Assembly (NCBI GenBank): GCA_017617715.1
Contig: JAFZVQ010000066.1
Coordinates: forward strand, 1 to 57,648
Direction of reading: 5' to 3'
DNA: 57,648 nucleotides
DNA from: Bacteroidales bacterium
Lineage (GTDB): Bacteria > Bacteroidota > Bacteroidia > Bacteroidales > UBA932
The notes beneath the pieces are model-generated. The model was not told where the DNA came from. It saw only the letters and a list, made by a program, of their open reading frames with translations, and did not search any database. Positions 25,470-35,438 of this stretch are shown here, in pieces (the stretch's first letter is position 1; each line of letters starts with the position of its first letter). The translations under genes were made by a program, and so were the position numbers.

Positions 25470-26738
25470 GTGATACTGCTCAGGAATATACAGATCGACG
25501 ACAAGCCCTGTGACGTCCTAATAGAAAAAGACGTCATCACCAAAATCGCTCCCGCCGGCAGCAGCCGGGGTTGGGAGATCGCCGGTGACGTCGAGATGAT
25601 GGACTGCAGCGGTAAAGTGGCCGTTCCCGGATTCATCAACATGCACACCCACGCCGGCATGGCCCTCATGAGGGGCATCGGCGAGGATATGGTGTTCCAG
25701 GACTGGATACAGAAGATCTGGGCCATCGAGGAGAAGTTCGACGCAGAGTTCGTGTACTGGAGCACAAAGGTAGCCTGCCTGGAAATGATCCGCACCGGCA
25801 CCACCACGTTCAACGACCAGTACTGGTTCTTCCCCGCCGCGCATAAAGCGGCCACGGAGATGGGCGTGCGCCATTCCCTGGGCTACGACATGATGGACAG
25901 GGGCGACCCTGCCGAAGCCGAAAGGCAGAAGGACCAGTGCCTCCGCTGGTATGAGCACGCCCGCGAGATCTGGCAGGAACGCAGCATCTACGAAGTAGCT
26001 TTCCACGCCGTCTATTCAGTCAGCGAGCCAATGATACGCTGGATTTCGGAATTCGCCCGCGAAAGGGGCCTCAACCTGCACATCCACCTGAGCGAAACCC
26101 GCAAGGAGGTGGAAGACTGCAAGGCGGCCCACGGCGGCCTGACTCCGGTCGAATACCTCGAAGAGCTCGGCGTCCTGGGTCCCAACCTGCTGGCTGCGCA
26201 CACCCTGTGGCTCACCGAGCACGACATCGAGCTGCTCGCCAGGCGCGGCGTGCACTGCATCCACAACATCAACTCCAACGCCAAGATTTCCTCCGGCTAC
26301 AAGTTCCTCTACAACGAACTGCGCGACGCCGGAGTCAACATCTGCATAGGCACCGACGGCTGCGCGTCTTCCAACAACCTCGACATACTCGAGGCCATGA
26401 AGACCTCCGCCCTCTTCCAGAAGGCCTGGCGCGACGACCCCAAGTCGCTCCCCCTCGACGAGCTTATAGCCATGGCCACGGTCAACGGGGCCAAAGCCCT
26501 GAAAATCAATGCCGGCCGCCTCGAGGAAGGGGCCCTGGCCGACATCTCTATCGTCGACACCGACAACACCTTCTTCCTCTCCCCCGGCTCTTTCCTCGCC
26601 AACTTCATCTACTCAGCACATTCCGACTGCATAGACTCCGTCATCTGCGGCGGCAGGTTCGTGATGCGGCACCGTGAGATTGAGGGCGAGCGCGAGATTC
26701 TGGCGGAAGCCCGCAAAGAAATCCAACGAATGCTATAA
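25470..26738 (+). CDS. Amidohydrolase, MTA/S-adenosylhomocysteine deaminase-like
   Basis: Zinc hydrolase of the ATZ/TRZ/MtaD group, 422 residues. Metal and catalytic residues visible: H59 and H61 (NMHTHAGMALMRG), HIHLSET, AAHTLWLTEHD and GTDGCASSNNLD. These fit deamination of methylthioadenosine, SAH or related adenosine compounds. The next gene is a purine nucleoside phosphorylase, which supports a purine-nucleoside salvage role: the deaminase would give an inosine-type product and the phosphorylase would then release the base. The start is GTG at 25470, four bases after the upstream stop, inferred from the family N-terminus. Confidence 0.88.
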   Translation: MILLRNIQIDDKPCDVLIEKDVITKIAPAGSSRGWEIAGDVEMMDCSGKVAVPGFINMHTHAGMALMRGIGEDMVFQDWIQKIWAIEEKFDAEFVYWSTKVACLEMIRTGTTTFNDQYWFFPAAHKAATEMGVRHSLGYDMMDRGDPAEAERQKDQCLRWYEHAREIWQERSIYEVAFHAVYSVSEPMIRWISEFARERGLNLHIHLSETRKEVEDCKAAHGGLTPVEYLEELGVLGPNLLAAHTLWLTEHDIELLARRGVHCIHNINSNAKISSGYKFLYNELRDAGVNICIGTDGCASSNNLDILEAMKTSALFQKAWRDDPKSLPLDELIAMATVNGAKALKINAGRLEEGALADISIVDTDNTFFLSPGSFLANFIYSAHSDCIDSVICGGRFVMRHREIEGEREILAEARKEIQRML

Positions 26739-26742
26739 CACT

Positions 26743-27570
26743 ATGGACGAAAGAACTGAAAAAATCAACCACGCAGCCCGGTATCTCAAATCCTGTATCG
26801 GCAAAGAACTACCCACAATAGGCATCGTGCTCGGCAGCGGCCTCGGAAAACTGGCCGACGAGATCAAAGACCCCATCGTGATTCCCTATCGCGACGTGCC
26901 TGAATTCCCGGTTTCCACCGCAATAGGCCATAAAGGCAATTTCATCTACGGCAACCTCGGAGGCAAGAAGATTATCGCCATGCAGGGTCGTCTCCACTTC
27001 TATGAGGGTTACCCCATGGAGCTTGTGACCCTCGGCGTGCGCGTGATGAAGATGCTCGGCATCGAGTTCCTCTTCGTGTCCAACGCGGCAGGCGGCACCA
27101 ACCTCGACTACCACGTCGGCGACCTGGTGATCATCAAGGACCACATCAACATGATGCCCAACCCGCTCATCGGTCCCAACCTGAGCGAGTTCGGTCCCCG
27201 CTTCCCCGATATGACCTGCGCCTATGACCTTGAGCTTCAGGAGCTTGCCGAGAAGCTCGGCGTCCAGATGGGGCTCAACCTCAAGAAGGGCGTCTATTTT
27301 GGCAGCACCGGCCCGACCTATGAGACCCCTGCAGAAATCCGCTTCTTCCGTGAAGTCGGCGCCGACCTCGTGGGCATGTCCACGATTCCCGAAGTCATCG
27401 TGGCCCGCCACTGCGGCATCCGCGTCTTCGGCATGTCCGTCGTCACCAACGAAGCCAACTCCCGCAACGTCCCCCGCAACCTCAACGACGGCGACGACGT
27501 CGTCAAGCAAGCCGGCATCGCCGCCGACATGATGTCTGAGCTCTTCAGGAGAATGATCGAAGCTTTGTAG
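26743..27570 (+). CDS. Purine nucleoside phosphorylase (trimeric, inosine/guanosine type)
   Basis: Phosphorolysis of purine nucleosides to base and ribose 1-phosphate. 275 residues. The phosphate loop GIVLGSGLGKLAD is near residue 25, and AIGHKGNFI, MQGRLHFYEGYP, VSNAAGGTN, GPTYETPAEIR (with the base-binding Glu), VGMSTIPEVIVARHCG and SVVTNEA (with the purine-binding Asn) are all conserved. The start is the ATG five bases after the deaminase stop. Its stop abuts the stop of DUF486 on the other strand without a spacer. Confidence 0.95.
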   Translation: MDERTEKINHAARYLKSCIGKELPTIGIVLGSGLGKLADEIKDPIVIPYRDVPEFPVSTAIGHKGNFIYGNLGGKKIIAMQGRLHFYEGYPMELVTLGVRVMKMLGIEFLFVSNAAGGTNLDYHVGDLVIIKDHINMMPNPLIGPNLSEFGPRFPDMTCAYDLELQELAEKLGVQMGLNLKKGVYFGSTGPTYETPAEIRFFREVGADLVGMSTIPEVIVARHCGIRVFGMSVVTNEANSRNVPRNLNDGDDVVKQAGIAADMMSELFRRMIEAL

Positions 27571-27939
27571 CTACTTCAGGAACACGAAGAAGACGGCGAG
27601 GACGAGGAGGGCGAAGGCGACCAGGTGGTTCCACTGGATCGGCTGGCCCTTGAAGACGAGCATCACGATAATAGTAAAAACGGTCAGTGAGATAACCTCC
27701 TGTATCACCTTGAGCTGCAGGAGGTTAAACGGACCGCCGTTGCCGCTGAAGCCGATGCGGTTGGCAGGCACCGTGAGGCAATACTCAAAGAAGGCGATAC
27801 CCCAGGAGAACAGGATTACCAGAATCAGCGGCCAGCCGGTGGAGATCTTCATCTCGCTGAGTTTGAGGTGGCCGTACCAGGCGAAGGTCATGAAGATGTT
27901 GGAGAACACCAGCATCAAAACAGTCCAGAAACCATTCAT
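27571..27939 (-). CDS. DMT-family small membrane protein (DUF486)
   Basis: 122 residues with four hydrophobic spans, matching the DUF486 family: [61 protein letters not shown] and a C-terminal span. The conserved QEVIS motif is present. Function is unknown; the fold resembles small drug/metabolite transporters. The ATG overlaps the uvrB stop (ATGA), so it is translated behind uvrB. Confidence 0.88.
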   Translation of the reverse strand: MNGFWTVLMLVFSNIFMTFAWYGHLKLSEMKISTGWPLILVILFSWGIAFFEYCLTVPANRIGFSGNGGPFNLLQLKVIQEVISLTVFTIIVMLVFKGQPIQWNHLVAFALLVLAVFFVFLK

Positions 27940-30110
27940 TTGTCTTTCCACACTTTAAGGTACTGCTGCAGCGCCCACATCTCGTCGCGGTAGCGCGCTG
28001 CGGCAGGGAAATCGAGTTCGGCGGCGGACTTCTTCATCCGCGCCTTGTCCTCTTCTATCATCTTTTCTATCTGCGCCCGCGACATGGAGCGTATCACGGG
28101 ATCCTGCAGCACGGCGGCCAGGTCGGCCCGCACAAAGCCCTGGTCGTACGCTGCGCCGGAATCGCGCAGGGCGTCATGGCCGAAGCCGACGCTGACGGAG
28201 CCTTTACCGTAGTCCGAAGGATTGGGAATATACACCGGAGCGTCGTAGGAATTGGCTGCCGACACGCGTCCGGTGGTGCCGCCGGCTAGCCTGCCCTCGA
28301 CAGGTTTCGCGCCGCCCAGCTCGGAAGCCAGTACATTGAGGCGCGTCTGCACCTGGCGGGGCGTGATGCCGTGCTGCTTGTTGTACGCAATCTGGCGCGA
28401 GCGGCGGCGCTCCGTCTCCCGTATGGTCTGTTCCATCGAAGGGGTGATGGAGTCGGCGTACATGATCACAAGGCCGTTGACGTTGCGGGCGGCCCTTCCG
28501 GCGGTCTGCGTGAGCGCCCTTCCGGTGCGAAGGAACCCCTCCTTGTCGGCGTCCAGTATGGCCACCAGCGAGACCGACGGAATGTCCAGCCCCTCGCGCA
28601 GCAGGTTCACGCCCACGAGCACGTCGAAGAGCCCGTTCTTGAAATCTTCTATGATCTCCACCCGCTCCGAGGTGTCCACATCCGAATGTATATAACGCAC
28701 GCGCACGCCTATGCGGCGCAGGTACTCGTCAAGCTCCTCCGCCATACGCTTGGTGAGGGTGGTCACGAGCACGCGCTCATCCACCTCCGCCCGTTTGCGT
28801 ATCTCCTCCACCAAATCGTCCACCTGACCTTCCGTCGGACGCACCTCGATGGGCGGGTCAAGCAGGCCGGTGGGGCGCACAACCTGCTCTACCACAAGGC
28901 CTTCCGATTTCTCAAGTTCATAGTCGGCAGGGGTCGCGCTCACATAGACCGTCTGACCCGTGAGCTCCTCGAACTCCTCGAATTTCAGTGGGCGGTTGTC
29001 GGAGGCGGCGGGCAGGCGGAAGCCGTACTCCACCAGCACCGACTTGCGGGAATGGTCGCCGCCGTACATGGCGCGCACCTGCGGTATGGTCACGTGGCTC
29101 TCGTCGATGAAGGTAATGAAGTCCTTGGGGAAGTAGTCCAGCAGGCAGAAGGGCCGCTCGCCCTCCTTGCGGCCGTCGAAATAGCGGGAGTAGTTCTCGA
29201 TTCCGGGGCAGTAGCCCATCTCCTTGATCATTTCGAGGTCGTATTCGACGCGCTGCTTCAAGCGCTTGGCTTCCAGGCTCTTACCTATTGACTCGAACCA
29301 CTCGGTCTGCTTCACCAGGTCGTCCTGGATGGCGCTCACGGCAGCTATGGAGCGCTCGCGCGTGGTCACGAAATTGGTGGCCGGGCAGATGCTCACGTGG
29401 TCGAGCTCCTCGATGTGGGCGCCCGTGACCGGGTCGATAAGGCTCAGCCCATCCACCTCGTCGCCGAAGAATTCTATGCGCGCTGCCTCGTCGGCCCCGC
29501 CCAGGAACACGTCCACGATGTCGCCGTGGACACGGAAGGTGCCGCGCTTGAAATCGGTCTCCGTGCGGCTGTAGAGGGCATCCACGAGCTTGTAGAGCAG
29601 GCCGGTGAGTGTGCGGCGTTCCCCTTTCAGCACTTCGATGGTCTGGGCGTGGAAGTCGTCCGGGTTGCCTATGCCGTAGAGGCAGCTCACGCTCGACACG
29701 ACCACCACGTCGCGCCTGCCGCTCATAAGCGCGGATGCGGCGGACAGCCTGAGTTTCTCTATCTGGTCGTTGATGCTCAGGTCCTTTTCAATATAGGTGT
29801 CCGTGATCGGCAGGTATGCCTCGGGCTGGTAATAATCGTAGTAGGAAACGAAATATTCGACGGCGTTGTGCGGGAAGAACGACTTGAATTCCCCGTAGAG
29901 CTGGGCCGCGAGTGTCTTGTTGTGGCTCAGTATGAGCGCAGGGCGCTGGAGGCGCTCAATGACGCCCGCCATCGTGAAGGTCTTTCCGGATCCGGTCACG
30001 CCGAGGAGAGTCACGTCGGGCACGCCCTCCCGCAGCGCCGAGCAGAGCTGCGATATGGCCTCAGGCTGGTCTCCTGCGGGCTTGTAATCGGATTCAAGGA
30101 CAAATTTCAT
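27936..30110 (-). CDS. uvrB: Excinuclease ABC subunit B, with C-terminal insertion
   Basis: Nucleotide excision repair helicase-like damage verifier. 724 residues against about 670 typically. Walker [13 protein letters not shown] is near residue 38, the beta-hairpin is [14 protein letters not shown], and [35 protein letters not shown] and QTAGRAARN follow. The C-terminal UVR motif ([20 protein letters not shown]) is intact. Between helicase domain 2 and the UVR motif there is an unusual Gly/Ser/Tyr-rich stretch of roughly 45 residues. The start is the ATG matching [19 protein letters not shown]; in-frame upstream sequence is promoter and the divergent gene. Confidence 0.96.
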   Translation of the reverse strand: MKFVLESDYKPAGDQPEAISQLCSALREGVPDVTLLGVTGSGKTFTMAGVIERLQRPALILSHNKTLAAQLYGEFKSFFPHNAVEYFVSYYDYYQPEAYLPITDTYIEKDLSINDQIEKLRLSAASALMSGRRDVVVVSSVSCLYGIGNPDDFHAQTIEVLKGERRTLTGLLYKLVDALYSRTETDFKRGTFRVHGDIVDVFLGGADEAARIEFFGDEVDGLSLIDPVTGAHIEELDHVSICPATNFVTTRERSIAAVSAIQDDLVKQTEWFESIGKSLEAKRLKQRVEYDLEMIKEMGYCPGIENYSRYFDGRKEGERPFCLLDYFPKDFITFIDESHVTIPQVRAMYGGDHSRKSVLVEYGFRLPAASDNRPLKFEEFEELTGQTVYVSATPADYELEKSEGLVVEQVVRPTGLLDPPIEVRPTEGQVDDLVEEIRKRAEVDERVLVTTLTKRMAEELDEYLRRIGVRVRYIHSDVDTSERVEIIEDFKNGLFDVLVGVNLLREGLDIPSVSLVAILDADKEGFLRTGRALTQTAGRAARNVNGLVIMYADSITPSMEQTIRETERRRSRQIAYNKQHGITPRQVQTRLNVLASELGGAKPVEGRLAGGTTGRVSAANSYDAPVYIPNPSDYGKGSVSVGFGHDALRDSGAAYDQGFVRADLAAVLQDPVIRSMSRAQIEKMIEEDKARMKKSAAELDFPAAARYRDEMWALQQYLKVWKDK

Positions 30111-30139
30111 TTCGGGTGCGAATATACTAATCTTTTTAT

Positions 30140-30147
30140 TATTTTTG
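30140..30147 (+). promoter_or_regulatory. -7 box TATTTTTG of the CofE-like/relA operon
   Basis: TATTTTTG fits the phylum consensus and lies 18 bases before the ATG at 30166. The region is AT-rich, so the -33 element is uncertain. Confidence 0.5.
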
Positions 30148-30165
30148 TAGTAGATTATTTGATAT

Positions 30166-31368
30166 ATGAACACGCACGAACGCAAAGTCGGCACGGTGTC
30201 CAGAGGTATCCGCTGCCCCATAATCCGCCAGGGCGACAATCTCGCCGAAATCGCAGTAAACAGTGTACTTGAAGCAGCCTGGGAGGAGGGTTTCGAACTC
30301 CACGACCGGGATGTTGTCTGTATCACCGAATCCGTCGTCGCCCGTTCCCAGGGCAATTACGCCCGCGTCGACGACATCGCAGCCGACGTGCGCGCCAAGA
30401 CCGGCGGCGGCACCGTGGGCGTGATCTTCCCCATCCTGTCCCGCAACCGTTTCGCCATCTGCCTGCGCGGCATGGCAAAGGGCTGCAGCAAGATAGTGCT
30501 CATGCTGAGCTACCCTTCCGACGAAGTGGGCAACTCGCTGGTGAGCCTGGACCAGCTCGACGAAGCCGGCATCAATCCTTATTCCGACGTGCTCACGGAA
30601 GCACGCTACCGCGAACTCTTCGGTGTCAACCCCCACGAGTTCACCGGAGTGGACTACGTGGCCTACTACCGCAGCATAATCGAGGAGAGCGGCGCTGAAG
30701 CGGAAATCATCATGGCAAACCGCCCCGAGACCATCCTTAAATACACCGACACCGTGATCACCTGCGACATCCACACCCGCAAGCGCACCAAGCGCAAGCT
30801 GGCAGCCGCAGGGGCCCGCATCGTGCTCGGGATGGACGACATACTGAACGCTCCCGTTAACGGCAGCGGCCACAACACCCTCTACGGCCTGCTCGGCTCC
30901 AACAAGGCCACCGAAGACACCGTGAAGCTCTTCCCGAACGAATGCCGTCCGCTCGTGCTCGACATCCAGAAGCGCCTTCTGGAAGCCACCGGCAAGCATA
31001 TCGAGGTGATGGTGTACGGCGACGGCGCCTTCAAGGACCCGCAGGGCAAGATATGGGAGCTCGCCGACCCGGTGGTCTCTCCCGCCTTCACCGACGGCCT
31101 TATCGGCACACCCAACGAGCTCAAGCTCAAGTACCTGGCCGACAATGACTTCTCCGCCCTCAGCGGAGAGGCGCTCAAGGAAGCCATATCCGCCTCCATC
31201 AAGGCCAAGGACGCCAATCTCAAAGGCAAGATGGCCTCCGAAGGCACCACGCCCCGCCAGCTCACCGACCTGATCGGCTCGCTCTGCGACCTGACCTCCG
31301 GCTCAGGCGACAAAGGCACTCCCATCGTGCTCGTGCAAGGATATTTCGACAACTACACCAGCCTGTGA
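30166..31368 (+). CDS. Coenzyme F420-0:L-glutamate ligase-like protein
   Basis: 400 residues with the CofE/FbiB ligase domain signatures: [17 protein letters not shown] near the N-terminus, then [35 protein letters not shown] and GDGAFKDP. F420 is not expected in Bacteroidales, so the real substrate is probably another amino-acid ligation; this is inference. The stop overlaps the start of the RelA-like gene as GTGA, which indicates translational coupling and perhaps a shared stress-related role. Confidence 0.82.
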   Translation: MNTHERKVGTVSRGIRCPIIRQGDNLAEIAVNSVLEAAWEEGFELHDRDVVCITESVVARSQGNYARVDDIAADVRAKTGGGTVGVIFPILSRNRFAICLRGMAKGCSKIVLMLSYPSDEVGNSLVSLDQLDEAGINPYSDVLTEARYRELFGVNPHEFTGVDYVAYYRSIIEESGAEAEIIMANRPETILKYTDTVITCDIHTRKRTKRKLAAAGARIVLGMDDILNAPVNGSGHNTLYGLLGSNKATEDTVKLFPNECRPLVLDIQKRLLEATGKHIEVMVYGDGAFKDPQGKIWELADPVVSPAFTDGLIGTPNELKLKYLADNDFSALSGEALKEAISASIKAKDANLKGKMASEGTTPRQLTDLIGSLCDLTSGSGDKGTPIVLVQGYFDNYTSL

Positions 31369-33443
31369 CGGAAGAAGCGCGCAACATAGCCCTGGCCGCC
31401 CTTGAAGGGGAGACTCGTTACGACGGCACCCCCTTCATCGGGCACGCGGACGGCACGGCCCATATCGTCGGAGACGAGATAGGCCTGCCGGAGGCTTGTG
31501 TCGCCGCAGTGTATCTCCACGAAGCCACCCGTATCCATAAGGATATAGATATCAGCGCCTTCCCCCAGGACGTGCGCATGATGGTGAACGGGCTCAACAA
31601 GATTTCCACCATAAAGCCGAAAGACACGCGCCTTGAGGCGGAGAACTACAAGAAGCTCATAGTCCAGTATTCCACCGACCCTCGCGTCAGCGTGATCAAG
31701 ATCGCCGACCGCCTGGAAGTGATGCGCCACCTTGAGATCTTCCCCAAGATGTCCCGCGACCAGAAGCTGCTCGAGACGCTCATGCTCTACATGCCCCTCG
31801 CGCACCAGCTGGGCCTCTACAACATCAACAGCGAACTCGGCAACATCTACCTCAGGTACGCCGAGCCTCAGCAGTACCGGGCGATCAATTTCAAGCTCAA
31901 GGCCACCGAAAAGGACCGCGAGCGCCTTACGGAAGAGTTCGTGGAGCCGCTGAAGAAAAAGCTCTCCGACGCAGGCATCAGCTACAAGCTTAAGGTCCGC
32001 ACCAAAAGCGCCTACTCTATCTACCGCAAGATGCAGGTGCAGAAAGTGCCTTTCGAGGGCATCTACGACGTGTTTGCCATCAGGTTCATTATCGATTGCG
32101 AGCCCGACCCGAAGCTGGAAAAAGACCTGTGCTGGAAGGTGTACTCCTACGTGACCGAAGAATACGAACCGGACACCCGGCGCCTGCGCGACTGGATCAC
32201 CACCCCTCGCCCCAGCGGCTACGAGTCCCTGCATATCACCGTCAAGAACAAGCAGGGGTCGTTCCTTGAAGTCCAGATCCGCACCAAGCGCATGGACGAG
32301 ATGGCTGAAAACGGTCCCGCCGCCCACTGGGCCTACAAAGGCATCAAGCATGAAGCCACGACCGACCGCTGGCTGCAGAGCGTGCGCGACGCCCTCGGGC
32401 ATCCCCTGGACGCCACGCCGGAAGACCTGCCCGCCCCGCCCGACAAGGAGATTTTCGTGTTTACCCCCACTGGCGAGCTCAGGATCCTGTCCGCAGGAGC
32501 CTCCGTGCTGGATTTTGCGTTCAACATCCACTCCGGGCTCGGCGCGCGCTGCATAGGCGGCCGCGTGAACGGGAAGGCCGTGCAGTTGAAGGAAAAGCTC
32601 AAGACCGGCGACACCGTGGAAATCCTCACCCGCAAGGACCAGCGTCCTTCGCGCGACTGGCTGAACTGGGTGGTCACTTCCAAGGCACGCTCAAAGATCA
32701 AGCTGGAGCTCGATGCGGACGAGCGCAAACGTGCCGCCGAGGGCCGTGAAATACTGGAACGCCGCCTCAAGAACTGGAAACTGGAGTTTCCGGACGTGAT
32801 GCTGACCGAGTACATGAAGGCGCATAAATACAGCTCCGTGCTGTCATTCATGTCCGGAATAGCGAAGGGGGAAATAGACGTCGCCGACATCAAGGCGTTC
32901 ATACTGGAGAAGACGGAGGCCCGCCACGAAGATGTGCAGCAGGAGGCCGCGGCCGCCGAGAAGTCGCTGCAGTACAGCGGCAACGGTGAGGACATCCTGG
33001 TGCTCAACGCCAAGAACGTGAAGGGGCTGGACTACAAGATGGCCGCCTGCTGCAACCCCGTGTTCGGCGACGACGTGTTCGGCTTCGTGACCCGCAGCGC
33101 CGGCATCAAGATCCACCGTGTGTCCTGTCCCAACGCCGCCCGCCTGCAGGAGCGCTATCCCTATCGTATCCAGAAAGTCATATGGCAGGACAACGCCTCC
33201 GCCGGCACTTTCCAGGCCACGCTCGTGGTCACGGCCGATAACGACGCTCCCGTGATGAGCGCCATACTGGACGTGACCGGGCAGTTCCGTGTGTCGGTGC
33301 GCGCACTGACCGTCAGCGACAACCCCCGTAACGGCACGCAGGAGATCACGATCCGCCTCCTGGTGCCCTCCAACCTGGAGCTGGACAAGGTCATTTCGCA
33401 GGTCGGCAACCTCAGGCAGGTCCTGAAAGTGAAGCGACTGTAG
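31365..33443 (+). CDS. RelA/SpoT family (p)ppGpp synthetase with degenerate hydrolase domain
   Basis: 692 residues. The N-terminal HD hydrolase region is eroded: LHEATR replaces LHD, and KIADRLEVMRHL replaces the catalytic KLADRLHNMR. The synthetase domain looks intact (KSAYSIYRKMQ, YDVFAIRFI, RPSGYESLHITV, EVQIRTKRMDEMAENGPAAHW). A TGS domain (IFVFTPTGELRIL), an AACCNPVFGDDVFGFV zinc-finger-type segment and a C-terminal ACT domain follow. It is probably a synthetase-only RelA-type enzyme. The start is GTG at 31365, overlapping the previous stop. Confidence 0.92.
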   Translation: MTEEARNIALAALEGETRYDGTPFIGHADGTAHIVGDEIGLPEACVAAVYLHEATRIHKDIDISAFPQDVRMMVNGLNKISTIKPKDTRLEAENYKKLIVQYSTDPRVSVIKIADRLEVMRHLEIFPKMSRDQKLLETLMLYMPLAHQLGLYNINSELGNIYLRYAEPQQYRAINFKLKATEKDRERLTEEFVEPLKKKLSDAGISYKLKVRTKSAYSIYRKMQVQKVPFEGIYDVFAIRFIIDCEPDPKLEKDLCWKVYSYVTEEYEPDTRRLRDWITTPRPSGYESLHITVKNKQGSFLEVQIRTKRMDEMAENGPAAHWAYKGIKHEATTDRWLQSVRDALGHPLDATPEDLPAPPDKEIFVFTPTGELRILSAGASVLDFAFNIHSGLGARCIGGRVNGKAVQLKEKLKTGDTVEILTRKDQRPSRDWLNWVVTSKARSKIKLELDADERKRAAEGREILERRLKNWKLEFPDVMLTEYMKAHKYSSVLSFMSGIAKGEIDVADIKAFILEKTEARHEDVQQEAAAAEKSLQYSGNGEDILVLNAKNVKGLDYKMAACCNPVFGDDVFGFVTRSAGIKIHRVSCPNAARLQERYPYRIQKVIWQDNASAGTFQATLVVTADNDAPVMSAILDVTGQFRVSVRALTVSDNPRNGTQEITIRLLVPSNLELDKVISQVGNLRQVLKVKRL

Positions 33444-33454
33444 AAAAATTTACC

Positions 33455-33462
33455 TAACTTTG
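33455..33462 (+). promoter_or_regulatory. -7 box TAACTTTG of parE
   Basis: TAACTTTG matches TAnnTTTG, 18 bases before the ATG at 33481, in the short gap after the RelA-like gene. No good -33 element is seen. Confidence 0.5.
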
Positions 33463-33480
33463 CAGGAATTTCTTTCGACA

Positions 33481-35382
33481 ATGGCAGATCAGATCAAATA
33501 CACAGACGACAACATAATCACCCTGGAAGGTGTACAGCATATCCGGATGCGTCCGGGCATGTATATAGGAAGGTTAGGCAACGGCAACAACCCGGGCGAC
33601 GGCATCTACGTCCTGCTCAAGGAAGTGGTGGACAACTGCATCGACGAGTTCGCCATGGGATTCGGCAAGCAGGTGCAGATTCAGATCGAGGAGGGAGAGG
33701 TCAGCGTGCGGGACTTCGGCCGCGGCATTCCGCTCGACTCGGTGGTGAAGGCCGTGAGCATACTCAACACCGGCGGAAAGTTCGACGACAAGGCTTTCAA
33801 GAAGTCCGTCGGCCTCAACGGCGTGGGCACGAAGGCCGTCAACGCGCTGTCCGAGCGCTTCTTCGTGTGCTCCCACAGAGGCGGCGAGTGCTCATGGGCC
33901 CGCTTTGAAAGGGGTGAGCTTAAAGACAGCGGCAAGGAGCCCACCAAGGAGAAGGACGGCACCCTCGTGCGTTTCTATCCCGACCATCTGATGTTCGGCG
34001 AATTCCACTACAACATGGATTACGTCGAGACCATGGTCAAGAACTATTCCTACCTGAAGCGCGGCCTGACGCTTGTCCTGAACGGCACGCCATACAAGTC
34101 TGAAAACGGTCTGCTCGACCTGGTGAATGAGAATCTCGCCGAAGAGCCCCTTTATCCGCCCATCCACCTGGAAGGCGAAGATATCGAAATAGTGCTGAGC
34201 CACGGCAACGCCTACGGCGAGAACATAGCATCATTCGTGAACGGCCAGAACACCCGCGACGGCGGCACCCATCTCGCGGCATACAGGGAGGCTATCGCCA
34301 AGACTCTCAAGGACTTCTTCAAGAAGAACTACGAGCCGGCCGACTGCCGCCAGGGCATAGTGGGCGCCATCAGCATCCAGATCCAGGAGCCCAATTTCGA
34401 AGGCCAGACCAAGACCAAACTGGGCAGCAACTACATGTGGGAGAAGCAGACGCGCGACGAAAAGGGCGCCGTCAAGACCGACATAGGCCCGACCATACGC
34501 AGCTTCGTCAACGACTTCGTGGCCAAAAACCTGGACAATTACCTCCGCATCCACAAGGAGATAGTCCCCGTCATCGAAGACAAGATAAAGGCCTCCCAGC
34601 AGGAGCGCGAGGAGATTTCCGGCATACAGAAGAAGACCCGCGAGCGCAACAAGAAGACCAACATCTACAACCGCAAGCTCCGCGACTGCAAGTTCCATTT
34701 CAACGACAAGGTCACCGAAAAGACCCAGGAGAACATCGAAAAGTCCAGCATCTTCATCACGGAGGGCGACTCCGCAAGCGGCACAATCACCCAGGCGCGC
34801 AATGCCGCCTACCAGGCAGTGTTCAGCCTCCGAGGCAAACCTATCAACTGCTACAAGGAGAGCCGCAAGAAGGTGGCGGAAAACGAGGAGCTCAGCCTGC
34901 TGGTCAACGCCCTTGGCGTGGAGGATGAGCTCGACAACCTCCGCTACAACAACATCATAGTGGCCACCGATGCTGATGATGACGGCATGCACATCCGCAT
35001 GCTGGTGCTGACCTTCTTCATGAAGTACTACCCCGAACTAATCCGCCGCGGGCACGTGCACATTCTCCAGACCCCTCTCTTCAGGGTCCACAACAAGAAG
35101 GAGAACCGCTACTGCTATTCCCAGGAGGAAAAGGAGAAGGCCATCGCCGCCCTGAAGACCGGCGTGGAAATCACCCGCTTCAAAGGTCTCGGCGAAATCA
35201 GCCCCGACGAATTCTCAGACTTCATCGGCGACGACATGCGCCTCGACCCCGTCTCCCTCGCGGAAGAGGAATCCATCTTCGAAATCATGGATTTCTACAT
35301 GGGCGACAACACAGTCGACCGCCAGAACTTCATCCGCTCCCACCTCCGCTCCGAGCAGGAACTCGAAGACGTCAACATCTAG
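33481..35382 (+). CDS. parE: DNA topoisomerase IV subunit B (type IIA ATPase subunit)
   Basis: ATPase/TOPRIM subunit for chromosome decatenation. 633 residues. GHKL ATPase motifs: EVVDNCIDEFAMG, DFGRGIPLDS, GLNGVGTKAVNALS and QNTRDGGTH. TOPRIM motifs: FITEGDSASGTIT and ATDADDDGMHIR. The C-terminus is RFKGLGEISPDEF, followed by TVDRQNFIRSHL. Residue order and length fit ParE rather than GyrB, but the two are close. parC is not adjacent: the next gene is a convergent ORF6N gene in an AT-richer patch. Confidence 0.9.
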   Translation: MADQIKYTDDNIITLEGVQHIRMRPGMYIGRLGNGNNPGDGIYVLLKEVVDNCIDEFAMGFGKQVQIQIEEGEVSVRDFGRGIPLDSVVKAVSILNTGGKFDDKAFKKSVGLNGVGTKAVNALSERFFVCSHRGGECSWARFERGELKDSGKEPTKEKDGTLVRFYPDHLMFGEFHYNMDYVETMVKNYSYLKRGLTLVLNGTPYKSENGLLDLVNENLAEEPLYPPIHLEGEDIEIVLSHGNAYGENIASFVNGQNTRDGGTHLAAYREAIAKTLKDFFKKNYEPADCRQGIVGAISIQIQEPNFEGQTKTKLGSNYMWEKQTRDEKGAVKTDIGPTIRSFVNDFVAKNLDNYLRIHKEIVPVIEDKIKASQQEREEISGIQKKTRERNKKTNIYNRKLRDCKFHFNDKVTEKTQENIEKSSIFITEGDSASGTITQARNAAYQAVFSLRGKPINCYKESRKKVAENEELSLLVNALGVEDELDNLRYNNIIVATDADDDGMHIRMLVLTFFMKYYPELIRRGHVHILQTPLFRVHNKKENRYCYSQEEKEKAIAALKTGVEITRFKGLGEISPDEFSDFIGDDMRLDPVSLAEEESIFEIMDFYMGDNTVDRQNFIRSHLRSEQELEDVNI

Positions 35383-35398
35383 CCGGAGACAGTAGCTC

Positions 35399-35425
35399 TG
35401 TCATCCTGAGCGTAGCGAAGGATCT
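35399..35425. repeat. Dispersed short repeat, copy 2 (TGTCATCCTGAGCG...)
   Basis: TGTCATCCTGAGCGTAGCG then AAGGATCT, the reverse-complement orientation of the repeat at 2471-2497 and 56908-56933 with several substitutions. It lies between the convergent parE and ORF6N gene ends. Confidence 0.6.
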
Positions 35426-35438
35426 ATCTCTTGTCATT

